Assembly: GCA_028343615.1 (NCBI GenBank) | Contig: JAOLZA010000011.1 | Coordinates: forward strand, 1-52,814 | DNA length: 52,814 nt | Reading direction: 5' to 3' | Origin: Verrucomicrobiota bacterium | Lineage (GTDB): Bacteria > Verrucomicrobiota > Verrucomicrobiia > Limisphaerales > UBA1100 | Shown: one piece after another, positions 46,472 to 52,814 of the stretch | Layout of the letters: every line of letters begins with the position of its first letter | Numbering within the stretch: position 1 is the first letter of the stretch | Notes under the pieces: generated by a model | The model's input: only the letters and a program-made list of their open reading frames with translations | Told to the model about the DNA's origin: nothing | Database searches by the model: none | Position numbers and translations under genes: made by a program

Positions 46472-46594
46472 ATGAAGCAGATCGCAATTATGGCGAAGGA
46501 GTTCGACAGAATTCCTGAAGAAAACGGAACCATGTTCGACAACACCATGATCGCCTACATGTCCTTTTCATCGGGGGTCTCTCATTGTTTATAG
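46472..46594 (+). pseudogene. Remnant of a DUF1552-like secreted protein gene
   Basis: The 40-codon frame includes AKEFDRIPEENGTMFDNTMIAYMS, which resembles the late part of DUF1552/DUF1501-type PVC proteins (usual pattern: Lxxxpegdgtmldntlivymsd). It then runs off into unrelated sequence and stops. No upstream part of such a gene is seen, so it is a fragment. Confidence 0.45.
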
Positions 46595-46832
46595 GCCTCG
46601 CACCTCTACTTCAATACGTTAACCGTGCAATTGATCTCAGATCGAACTGATGCTCATTTGTGACCTTTCTTTTTCGTGCCTCCGCACGGGTTGTTTATTG
46701 TGTTACACGCATCAATGATCTTTTGTTGGAAAGTTTGCACCACGATATGCACATTTTAACACATAGCGTAACACATGGAGTAGAAGCTAAAACGGCGGAA
46801 TGCGTTTGAGCCTTGAAAAACCAAAGTGAAAA

Positions 46833-46862
46833 TGGTCGGACCGGCGAGGTTCGAACTCGTGG
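46833..46862 (-). other. tRNA-Pro-like 3' end (T arm, acceptor strand, CCA), inverted copy
   Basis: On the minus strand it reads CGAG-TTCGAAC-CTCG, then CGGTCCG, A, CCA. This is a T arm plus acceptor 3' strand with discriminator A and CCA. No matching 5' acceptor (CGGACCG) or D arm is nearby, so it is a fragment, as left by integration at a tRNA gene. It matches 50212-50240 almost exactly, in the opposite direction. Confidence 0.6.
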
Positions 46863-47111
46863 CACACACATCTAGTGCTTTGGCTTATACCCCTCTAAAC
46901 CCCTGTTTTCTGGGGCATTGTTAAAAAATAGTTTTTGACCAAATGGCTCATCCGGGTGTGATCCACCCTAATTGCGCTACAAAACTCAGCACACTCCAGC
47001 ACAAAGAAGCTGTTAATAACGATGAACATTACACTCGATCCTCTACTTCACGCCCGCAACTATACCGTCACCACCGGACGGGGCAAGCGTTGGGGGGAGG
47101 AATGAGGGCGG

Positions 47112-48116
47112 TTACTTCGTGGGGTTGCTCTGGATGTTGCACTTCGGCAACGCCTTTTGAAGTTCAGCAATCTGAGCTCTGGTGAGGTCGTGGTTGTCTG
47201 CGAGAGACAGCTGCTTTAACTGCGTAAGCTTTTCCAGTTCCTTCGGCACTTCGGTCAGTTGATTGCGGGCGAGATACAGCGCCTTTAACTGCGTAAGCTT
47301 CTCCAGCCCTTTTACATCGGTCAGTTGATTGCCACTGAGAGCCAGCACCGTTAACTGCGTAAGATTCTCTAGACCCGTCACATCGGTCAGCTGATTGTAC
47401 AAGAGCCACAGCCGCTCTAACCCCGTAAGCTTTTCTAGACCCTTCGGCACATCGGTCAGTTGATTGGCGGAGAGATACAGACCCTCTAACTGCGTGAGCT
47501 TCTCCAAACCCGTCACATCGGTCAGTTTATTGCTACTGAGCCACAGCGTCTTCAACTGCGTGAGCTTCTCCAAACCCTTCACATCGGTCAGCTTATTGCC
47601 TGCGAGTTCCAGCACCGTTAACTGCGTAAGATTCTCCAGCTCCTTCGGCACCTCGGTCAGTTGATTTTTATTGAGACTCAGCCGCGTTAACTGCGTGAGG
47701 TTCTCCAGCCCTTTCACGGAGGTCAGTTTGTTGTCACGGAGATTCAGCTCCGTTAACTGCGTGAGCTTCTCCAGTCCTTTCACGGAGGTCAGTTTGTTGT
47801 CACGGAGATTCAGCTCCGTTAACTGCGTGAGCTTCTCCAGTCCCTTCGGTACTTCGGTCAGGCCTTTGAATTGGAGAACCAGCCTCGTCACCTTCTCCAA
47901 GTCCGCCTTGGTGAGTTCGCCTGTCGGTTTCTTGAGTTGCTCACGAATCGCCTTCTCAACAATGGGGTCGGCAATGGGCTTTTCGGGAACGGCTTTAGGC
48001 GGCTCTGGCTTCGGCGTGGACCGCTGCACCCTCACCCTGTTTTCCTCCTTCGGTGCTTCCTTCTTCCCACACCCCACCATCACCACCACCGCCATCATCA
48101 CCAGAATCTGCTTCAT
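47112..48116 (-). CDS. Leucine-rich-repeat lipoprotein, 23-residue repeats
   Basis: The start at 48116 gives the lipoprotein leader MKQILVMMAVVVMVGC. A Pro/Lys-rich linker and a helical cap (IVEKAIREQLKKPTGELTKADLEKV) come next, then about ten 23-residue SDS22/internalin-like repeats (LTQLTELNLRDNKLTSVKGLEK) with alternating 'DVKGLEK' and 'EVPKELEN' turns. It ends IAELQKALPKCNI. Two adjacent repeats are identical at DNA level over more than 60 bp, so the array is still expanding or being corrected. It should be a periplasmic or surface binding protein. It is the last of three LRR lipoprotein genes on this strand. Confidence 0.88.
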   Translation of the reverse strand: MKQILVMMAVVVMVGCGKKEAPKEENRVRVQRSTPKPEPPKAVPEKPIADPIVEKAIREQLKKPTGELTKADLEKVTRLVLQFKGLTEVPKGLEKLTQLTELNLRDNKLTSVKGLEKLTQLTELNLRDNKLTSVKGLENLTQLTRLSLNKNQLTEVPKELENLTQLTVLELAGNKLTDVKGLEKLTQLKTLWLSSNKLTDVTGLEKLTQLEGLYLSANQLTDVPKGLEKLTGLERLWLLYNQLTDVTGLENLTQLTVLALSGNQLTDVKGLEKLTQLKALYLARNQLTEVPKELEKLTQLKQLSLADNHDLTRAQIAELQKALPKCNIQSNPTK

Positions 48117-48198
48117 GCCCATCAGCCTACGCCACCGCCTTCAACCGTCCAGCCCTTTTGGCGGCTCGCCAACGCGCTTAAGGAGTTTCAGGGGAGGA

Positions 48199-49065
48199 TT
48201 AGGGGCCGAGGATATTGCAATTAGGAAACGCCTTCTTTAATTCAGCCACGCCCGCTTTGGTGACTTTGGTGTCTTCCAGGTTAAGCTCTTTGAGCTGCTG
48301 CAATTTGGCCAACTCCTTGAGTCCCGTTTCGGTGATTTGGGTGCCGCGCAAGGTAAGCGCCCTAAGTTCCTGCAACTTAGCCACCTCCTTGAAGCTCGCA
48401 TCGGTGATTTGGGTATCGTCTAAGATAAGCCCTTCGAGTTGCTGTAACTTGGCCACCTCCTTGAGGCCCACGTCGGTGGTTTTGGTATCGTCTAAGACAA
48501 GTACTTTGAGCTTCTGCAACTTGGCCAATTCCACGAGGCCCGCATCGGTGATTTTGGTTTCGCTCAAGTTAAGCACTTCGAGCTGCTGCAACTTGGCCAA
48601 CTCCTTGAGGCCCACGTCGGTGATTTTGGTTCCGCTCAAGTTAAGCACTTCGAGCTGCTGCAACATGACCAACCCCTTGAGGCCAGCGTCGGTGATTTTA
48701 GGGGCCGACAAGTTAAGCGCTTCGAGCTGCTGCAACTTGGCCGCTTCCTTGAGGCCCACGTCGTTAATTTGGGTGTCCTTCAAGTAGAGGCCAGTGACTT
48801 CCCCCAAATCCGCCTCGTTGAGTTCGCCTTCGGGCTTTCCGAGAGATTTGCGAACCGCCTTCTCGACAATGGGGTCGGCAATGAGCTTTTCAGATTTGGC
48901 TTTGGTCTGTTGAGGAGGCTTGGATGCTTCTGCTGCCTTCTTCTCCGCAGCAGCTCTGGCCTCTGCGGCCTTCTTCTGACGGTCAACACCCTTCTTGAAT
49001 CCTTCTCTGAATTCCCCACACCCCACCAACGCCACCACCGCAATCATCAATAGAATCTGTTTCAT
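48199..49065 (-). CDS. Leucine-rich-repeat lipoprotein, 24-residue repeats
   Basis: The start at 49065 gives MKQILLMIAVVALVGC; a longer reading from 49086 adds seven residues. A Lys/Ala/Glu-rich coiled linker (about 18-55) and the cap PIVEKAVRKSLGKPEGELNEADLGEV follow. Eight repeats of the 24-residue type (LAKLQQLEVLNLSGTKITDVGLKE) form the rest, the kind seen in RNI-like and AMN1-like LRR folds. It ends KKAFPNCNILGP. The leader, cap and ending match those of the neighbours on both sides, while the repeat type differs from 47112-48116. Duplication with repeat turnover is the simplest history. The partner molecule is unknown. Confidence 0.88.
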   Translation of the reverse strand: MKQILLMIAVVALVGCGEFREGFKKGVDRQKKAAEARAAAEKKAAEASKPPQQTKAKSEKLIADPIVEKAVRKSLGKPEGELNEADLGEVTGLYLKDTQINDVGLKEAAKLQQLEALNLSAPKITDAGLKGLVMLQQLEVLNLSGTKITDVGLKELAKLQQLEVLNLSETKITDAGLVELAKLQKLKVLVLDDTKTTDVGLKEVAKLQQLEGLILDDTQITDASFKEVAKLQELRALTLRGTQITETGLKELAKLQQLKELNLEDTKVTKAGVAELKKAFPNCNILGP

Positions 49066-49162
49066 GCCCGCCACCCTACGCCTCACCGGCTCTGGTGTAA
49101 ATGCTGTTGGGGGACCTGATTGAGACGGCTGTGAAGGAGGCTTACGCGGAAGAGAGGGAAGA

Positions 49163-50044
49163 TTAGGGGCCAGAGATTCTGCAATTCGGCAACGCCTTCT
49201 TTAATTCAGCCACGCCCGCGTCGGTGATTTTGGTCTCGGTCAAGAAAAGGTTTTTGAGATTCTGCAACTTGGCAACTTCCTCAAGGCTCGCATCGGTGAT
49301 TTTGGTGTCGTTCAAGAAAAGTATTTCGAGATTCTGCAACTTGGCCACGTCCTTGAGGCCCGCGTCGGTGATTTGGGTGAAGCCCAAGACAAGGGCTTTG
49401 AGCTTCCGTAACTTAGCCACTTCCTTGAGGCCCGCGTCGGTTATTTGTGTGTTCATCAAATCGAGCCATGTGAGCTGCTGCAACTTGGCCACCTCCTTGA
49501 GGCCCACGTCTGTGATTTTGGAGTGGTCTAATGAAAGCTCATTGAGATTCTGCAACTTGGCCAAATCCGTGAGACCTGCGTCTGTGATTTTGGCGTTTAA
49601 TGTAAGCTTTTTGAGCTTCTCCAACTTGACCACCTCCTTGACGCCCACGTCGCTGATTTTGGTGTAGGCCAATTCGAGCCATGTGAGATTCTGGAACTTG
49701 GCCACCTCCTTGAGGCCCGCGTCTGTGATGTTGGAGCCGTCTAATAAAAGCTTATTGAGATTTTGCAACTTGGCCACCTCCTTGAGATCTGCGTCTGTGA
49801 TTTGAGTGCCGGTCAAGCCAAGGCTAGTGACTTTTTCCAAATCCGCCTCGGTGAGTTCGCCTTCGGGCTTTCTGAGAAATTTGCGAACCGCCTTCTCAAC
49901 AATGAGCTTCTCTTCCGCTGGAAGAACCGGCTCAGTCTCGAAAGTCACTTGAGCCTCGGCTTCTGCGGCTTGGGAGGTTTCTGGCGTGTCTTTAGAACAC
50001 CCCACCAACGCCACCACCGCAATCATCAAGAGAACCTGTTTCAT
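49163..50044 (-). CDS. Leucine-rich-repeat lipoprotein, 24-residue repeats
   Basis: The start at 50044 gives MKQVLLMIAVVALVGC, then SKDTPETSQAAEAEAQ as linker and the cap IVEKAVRKFLRKPEGELTEADLEKV. About nine 24-residue repeats follow (VAKLQNLNKLLLDGSNITDAGLKE), one shortened by two residues (LTLNAKITDAGL). It ends KKALPNCRISGP. It is the closest relative of the gene at 48199-49065; the two also share about 50 bp just upstream of the ATG. A lipid-anchored binding protein is likely. Repeat number could change by recombination between units, giving new binding surfaces. Confidence 0.88.
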   Translation of the reverse strand: MKQVLLMIAVVALVGCSKDTPETSQAAEAEAQVTFETEPVLPAEEKLIVEKAVRKFLRKPEGELTEADLEKVTSLGLTGTQITDADLKEVAKLQNLNKLLLDGSNITDAGLKEVAKFQNLTWLELAYTKISDVGVKEVVKLEKLKKLTLNAKITDAGLTDLAKLQNLNELSLDHSKITDVGLKEVAKLQQLTWLDLMNTQITDAGLKEVAKLRKLKALVLGFTQITDAGLKDVAKLQNLEILFLNDTKITDASLEEVAKLQNLKNLFLTETKITDAGVAELKKALPNCRISGP

Positions 50045-50211
50045 GCCCGCCACCCTATGCCTCACCGGCTCTGGTGTAAATGCTGTTGGGGGAGGCGGAG
50101 TAACTTATTCACAGCACTCATTTGGGGTGCAAAATGCTTCAGCACATTACAGCACACAAAATTCCGAAAGTCGTTTCAGCACTGTTATACCGTGCTTAAA
50201 GTGAAGTCTCT

Positions 50212-50348
50212 GTCGAGTTCGAACCTCGCCGGTCCGACCATTTTCTAGCCCTGTATTCGTGGGCCATTCTGATTTTTCGCCAAATTCGGCGCCAGCCTTT
50301 GGCCGACCTTTTGGCCGAGTTTGCGTCACAATGTTGGCAACCTATGGC
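50212..50348 (+). repeat. Direct repeat copy A (tRNA-Pro 3' end plus flank)
   Basis: It starts in a T arm (GAGTTCGAACCTC), passes through CGGTCCGACCA, then follows a 3' flank with CCCTGTATTCGTGGGCCATTC, TTCGGCGCCAGCC and CAACCTATGGC. The same order of blocks recurs at 52039-52190, with small gaps. Repeated tRNA 3' end plus flank is the expected footprint of an element that integrates at a tRNA gene, or of a segmental duplication. Confidence 0.75.
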
Positions 50349-50379
50349 TTTCCCTGGGCATTACGTGCACGCAATTTTT

Positions 50380-50402
50380 CACCGGCAGCCGGCCTGCCGG
50401 TG
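50380..50402. repeat. Perfect 23-bp hairpin
   Basis: CACCGGCAG and CTGCCGGTG are perfect 9-bp arms around CCGGC. It is followed by an A-rich tract rather than a run of T on the plus strand, so it is not a classical terminator. It could be a recombination or protein-binding site. It has no counterpart after the second long repeat. Confidence 0.5.
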
Positions 50403-50604
50403 CTACAACGCAAACAACAAAGGAACAAAACAGAATGAAAAATGGCGACTCATACAAATACAAAATCCACCTGAACAAAGCCTTGAGAGTCGGGATGGCT
50501 TCCGTTGGGTTCAATTATAAAATTAGCTCAAAATTATAACTCGCTATTATTAAATCATCTATGTTAGATTTATAAATCTGGTCGATATAAGGACTGAAAT
50601 ATTT

Positions 50605-51249
50605 ATGGAAAATCAAGACCAAACCCAATCGGAAAATAATGTCATTAAATTGTGGAGCCCAAATGCGGCTGCTAATCTGGCGCTTTTATTCAGCCCAATT
50701 TTCAGTGCTTGGCTTATGGCAAAAAACTGGCAGGAGCTGGGCAAACCAGATGAGGCAAAGAAATCCATGACGTGGGTAAAAATCTGGATTGGATTTCTGC
50801 CTGTTTCTCTTCTTGTTGTTGTGATGGCTCCCGGCATTCCCATGACATTGGTATACTTAATTCTGTTGGTTGCCTGGTACTACAAGCTCGGGAAAAAGCA
50901 AATAACATATGTCAGAGAAGTAGGTGTTCAGTACGAAAAGAAGGAATGGGGAAAACCAGTGTTGATCGCGCTTGCTGCTACGGTGGTTTGGTTTATGTTT
51001 GCTGGAGCAGTCGGCGGCGCTGCGGCATTGGCAAATCCTCCTAAGGAGATGCTTGAGGCTGCTGCTCTACCCCTTGTCAATCAAATGGCAATGCAGTCAG
51101 GAGTGAATGTGACTTGCTCATCGGTTGCCATTACGGGCGAATCTTCCAAGGGGGTATACGATGCGGTAGCCACTTTGAGTGATGGAAACACATTGAAGCT
51201 TAAACTTGTGCTCAAGGGCGGGCAGCTAATGGTGAATATCATTCCTTAG
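50605..51249 (+). CDS. Inner-membrane protein of unknown function
   Basis: The 214-residue protein begins with an acidic segment, then NAAANLALLFSPIFSAWLMAKNWQELGKPDEAKKS, a pattern that recurs in small membrane proteins of several phyla. Hydrophobic segments at about 28-40, 55-75, 80-95 and 117-140 suggest four TM helices. The C-terminal domain (about 150-214) is soluble and likely outside (NVTCSSVAITGESSKGVYDAVATLSDG), with a beta-rich pattern. AAGGA lies about 13 bp upstream of the ATG. It is followed 13 bp later by another membrane protein gene, and the pair lies between the two long direct repeats. It could be a cargo gene; the function is unknown. Confidence 0.78.
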   Translation: MENQDQTQSENNVIKLWSPNAAANLALLFSPIFSAWLMAKNWQELGKPDEAKKSMTWVKIWIGFLPVSLLVVVMAPGIPMTLVYLILLVAWYYKLGKKQITYVREVGVQYEKKEWGKPVLIALAATVVWFMFAGAVGGAAALANPPKEMLEAAALPLVNQMAMQSGVNVTCSSVAITGESSKGVYDAVATLSDGNTLKLKLVLKGGQLMVNIIP

Positions 51250-51262
51250 TGAAGCTATCATT

Positions 51263-51616
51263 ATGGCCATGGTAGATACGGGGATTGAACCCTCTGGAGC
51301 GTCGAAGGTCTGTAAGGTGGGTGTGGCTTCCTGCGTTTTGGGGGCGATTAGCGGGCTAGGTACATTTGTAACTCTTCTGGTGTCTATAGTTGTTGGGTTA
51401 ACCAATAACGTGAGTAACATTGTTGTGCTAAGCTTTGTCGGTATGGCATGGATTGTCTGTGTTGGCGTTGCTCTTATTGGGATTATTGCAGGAATTTATT
51501 CATTTCTGGAGAAGGATAAATCCCACGCGCCCTCCGCAATTGGAATTGGAATCAACACATTAGTTCTGTTATTTATAATAGCATTTTTTACTTTCGAAAA
51601 TGTAATTGAAAAATAA
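51263..51616 (+). CDS. Small multi-pass membrane protein (DUF4190-like)
   Basis: The 117-residue protein has three strongly hydrophobic segments (VGVASCVLGAISGLGTFVTL, IVVLSFVGMAWIVCVGVALIG, IGINTLVLLFIIAFF) separated by short loops. The Gly/Ala spacing resembles DUF4190-type membrane proteins. A second ATG two codons later could also be the start. It follows the gene at 50605 by 13 bp and is probably co-transcribed. The low GC of the 3' end, with runs of A and T, differs from the 1-40 kb part of the window and fits acquired DNA. The function is unknown. Confidence 0.7.
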   Translation: MAMVDTGIEPSGASKVCKVGVASCVLGAISGLGTFVTLLVSIVVGLTNNVSNIVVLSFVGMAWIVCVGVALIGIIAGIYSFLEKDKSHAPSAIGIGINTLVLLFIIAFFTFENVIEK

Positions 51617-52025
51617 AACTAGAATACAGTTCTAAAACATGAAAGCAACACATGATGGCATTGTGGGGGCATCAGTTTGATTCTGTTCGGCTCCACCATG
51701 AATTTAAACATCCGTTATTTAGGGCAGCGCCCTGGGGGTGTAATTCGGTTTGCCCCGCGAACTGGCTGCGGGGCTGATGCTGCAAGCGGCCGTCCGCTTT
51801 ACCTTTCACGTTGCCGAAGACGAAGCCAACGGTCGCCAAGTGGTGGACGCTATGGTGGAAGAAATCGTTTGCGAAATGAACGACAAGGCAGCAAGGAATT
51901 AACCTCATGAACGCCCAACCTTTGGCCGACTTAACGCCCTACTTTGTGGCCACTTGTGGTGCGTCCTCAACACAAAACCCCAGTAAAGTGAACACAAGTA
52001 ACCACAAGGGCCGCCGCCCTTCAAA

Positions 52026-52070
52026 CTGGGGGTGTGGAGGTCGAGAGTTCAAATCTCTCCGGTCCGACCA
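52026..52070 (+). other. 3' half of a tRNA-Pro(GGG)-like gene
   Basis: From the 5' side: anticodon loop CTGGGGG (anticodon GGG), stem strand TGTGG, variable AGGTC, T arm GAGAG-TTCAAAT-CTCTC, acceptor strand CGGTCCG, discriminator A, CCA. The C1-G72 pair it implies is typical of bacterial tRNA-Pro. No 5' half (CGGACCG and a D arm) precedes it. CCACA, which would pair with TGTGG, occurs at 52002-52006, but a 19-bp palindromic segment lies between. Confidence 0.65.
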
Positions 52071-52190
52071 TCTTTTGGCCCTGTATTCGTGGGCCATTCT
52101 GAATTCGCGCCAATTTCGGCGCCAGCCTTTGCCCGACCTTTTGCCCGACTTAACGCCCGATTCTGCACCCGATTGTGGGCAACCTATGGC
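52039..52190 (+). repeat. Direct repeat copy B (tRNA-Pro 3' end plus flank)
   Basis: It shares, in order, GGTCCGACCAT, CCCTGTATTCGTGGGCCATTC, TTCGGCGCCAGCCTTTG, CCGACCTTTTG and CAACCTATGGC with 50212-50348. Copy B has about 15 extra bp near 52150. The two copies bracket a 1.7-kb segment with the genes at 50605 and 51263. Confidence 0.75.
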
Positions 52191-52272
52191 AAAGCGTGGG
52201 CGTATCCAATTACAATCTCACCGGTTTATTGTAGTAGGAGGGATTGAAGAATTTCCTGTAGGGTGGCGGCGC

Positions 52273-52814
52273 ATGAAACAGGTTCTCTTGATGATTGTGA
52301 TGGTGGCGTTGGTGGGGTGTGGGAAGAAAGAACCCGTTCAACCCACCGCAACCAATACCGAAGCCACCAAGCCAGAGCCGACCAAGGTCAAGGCAACCGC
52401 AGGGGTCAAGCTATGGGAATTTGAAACGGGAAGTTCTGTATACTCCTCCCCCGCCATCGGACCAGATGGCACGGTTTATGTCGGGTCACCTGACAAAAAG
52501 CTCTATGCCATCAATGGCAAGAGTGGGGTCAAGTTATGGGAATTTGTAACGGGAAGTTGTGTGACCTCCTCCCCCGCCATAGATTCTGATGGCACGGTTT
52601 ACGTCGGGTCGGGAGACAACAAGCTCTATGCCATCAATGGCAAGAGTGGGGTCAATCTATGGGAATTTAAAACGGGAGGTGGTGTGTTCTCCTCCCCCGC
52701 CATCGGTTCTGATGGCACGGTTTACGTCGCGTCATTTGACTACAAGCTCTATGCCATCAATGGCAAGAGTGGGGTCAAGTTATGGGAATTTGAAACGGGA
52801 GGTTGGGTGTCCTC
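52273..52814 (+). CDS. Lipoprotein with PQQ-like propeller repeats, cut by the right window edge
   Basis: ATG at 52273 opens MKQVLLMIVMVALVGC, nearly identical to the leaders of the LRR lipoproteins at 48-50 kb, though the mature part is unrelated to them. A Thr/Pro/Lys-rich linker of about 25 residues follows. Then exact 41-residue blades repeat (VKLWEFETGSSVYSSPAIGPD, GTVYVGSPDKKLYAINGKSG), of the BamB/PQQ-like propeller type. Three full blades and part of a fourth are visible. The frame is open to the window end. It is likely a periplasmic, lipid-anchored propeller. Confidence 0.85.
   Translation, partial: MKQVLLMIVMVALVGCGKKEPVQPTATNTEATKPEPTKVKATAGVKLWEFETGSSVYSSPAIGPDGTVYVGSPDKKLYAINGKSGVKLWEFVTGSCVTSSPAIDSDGTVYVGSGDNKLYAINGKSGVNLWEFKTGGGVFSSPAIGSDGTVYVASFDYKLYAINGKSGVKLWEFETGGWVS
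52402..52814 (+). repeat. 123-bp tandem repeats encoding identical propeller blades
   Basis: GGGGTC starts recur at exactly 52402, 52525, 52648 and 52771, a period of 123 bp (41 codons). Units differ by only a few bases, concentrated in the short loop after the TGG-GAA-TTT codons and around the GGTTCTGAT codons. The array runs off the window end. Confidence 0.9.

Larger units (their letters stand above)
46333..47111. other. Accessory intergenic region with gene remnants and a tRNA 3' end
   Basis: It holds a DUF1552-like remnant at 46472-46594 and an inverted tRNA-Pro-like 3' end at 46833-46862. On the plus strand, 46832 onward reads MVGPARFELVAHTSS, like the tails of integrases that overlap tRNA att sites. 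A 27-codon open frame at 47022-47105 (MNITLDPLLHARNYTVTTGR...) is unrecognised. No intact gene was found. Confidence 0.5.
50045..50604. other. Gene-free stretch with a tRNA 3' end, a long repeat and a hairpin
   Basis: It begins with about 50 bp shared with the upstream region of the neighbouring LRR gene. CAGCACATTACAGCACAC near 50134-50151 resembles CAGCACACTCCAGCAC near 46988, so similar tracts lie outside both ends of the LRR cluster. The tRNA-Pro-like 3' end is at 50212-50240, a repeat shared with 52039-52190 covers 50212-50348, and a perfect hairpin lies at 50380-50402. The promoter of the gene at 50605 should be in the A/T-rich last 90 bp. Confidence 0.5.
51617..52272. other. Gene-free stretch with a remnant frame, a tRNA-Pro 3' half and a long repeat
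   Basis: After an in-frame TAA, 51777-51902 on the plus strand is open and reads like a protein end (MLQAAVRFTFHVAEDEANG...), probably a gene remnant of unknown kind. The tRNA-Pro-like half is at 52026-52070 and repeat copy B at 52039-52190. No intact gene is seen. The last 60 bp hold the leader region of the lipoprotein at 52273. Confidence 0.5.

Noticed and set aside
46838-46925. Complete tRNA gene on the minus strand
   Set aside because: T arm and acceptor 3' strand are present, but no 5' acceptor strand or D arm could be found.
46918-46960. Rho-independent terminator at the CCCC/GGGG pair
   Set aside because: Stem too short, long loop and no clear gene end beside it.
47112-50044. Regular 69- and 72-bp repeats that look like a CRISPR array
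   Set aside because: The repeats are in frame, translate to leucine-rich repeats and have no spacer pattern or cas genes.
52019-52025. CTTCAAA, the anticodon loop of tRNA-Sec, which would suit the selenoprotein
   Set aside because: Flanking bases do not form a 5-bp anticodon stem or the long acceptor and extra arm of selC; the downstream part fits tRNA-Pro(GGG).
52032-52247. Open frame starting MWRSRVQISPVRPSF
   Set aside because: This is the well-known false translation of a tRNA T arm and acceptor end.

Overview
The window looks like a chromosome segment from a Verrucomicrobiota-type bacterium of the PVC group, probably marine or sediment-living. This is inferred from gene content: seven secreted type I sulfatases, very large secreted proteins with the PVC-type beta-propeller 'dehydrogenase' domain fused to SGNH, cupredoxin, ThuA or cytochrome c domains, Tat-exported Gfo/Idh/MocA oxidoreductases, DUF6807 (PmoA-like) proteins and many small lipoproteins. 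No rRNA gene, complete tRNA gene or CRISPR array was seen.

Layout. 1-11 kb: four sulfatases (one cut by the window edge), an oxidoreductase and an SGNH-propeller-cupredoxin protein. This is a polysaccharide sulfate and sugar catabolic block. 11-12.3 kb: a lipoprotein and a 68-bp palindromic repeat. 12.3-17 kb (minus strand): a run of sulfatase, small exported HMA-domain protein, outer-membrane barrel, Ser/Thr kinase and HExxH peptidase. 17-23.7 kb (plus strand): His-rich protein plus a CzcCBA/CusCBA-type metal efflux system. 23.7-26.2 kb: feoA-feoB and a small Cys-rich membrane protein behind a Fur-like palindrome. 26-32.8 kb: two secreted proteins, a sulfatase and two lipoproteins. 32.9-35.1 kb: hydroxyproline epimerase and D-amino-acid dehydrogenase pair. 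35-42.4 kb: MFS transporter, sulfatase, DUF6807 protein and a ThuA-propeller-cytochrome c fusion. 42.5-52.8 kb: an accessory region with a Sel1 protein, a large gene broken at an 11-bp homopolymer, gene remnants, three copies of a tRNA-Pro-like 3' end, three tandem leucine-rich-repeat lipoproteins, two small membrane proteins and a lipoprotein made of exact-period 123-bp repeats.

The strongest find is at 14919-15347. An exported heavy-metal-associated domain has an in-frame TGA exactly where the first Cys of GMTCxxC should be. The homology continues for 83 codons beyond it, and an 8-bp hairpin with a G-rich loop begins 13 nt after the TGA. This is what a bacterial selenocysteine insertion site looks like, so the gene is called here as a probable GMT-Sec-x-x-C selenoprotein. 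It lies 1.8 kb from the metal-efflux operon. Second in interest is the 46.8-52.2 kb region, where repeated tRNA-Pro 3' ends and long direct repeats bracket small gene cassettes, and lipoprotein genes share one signal-peptide leader but have different repeat bodies.
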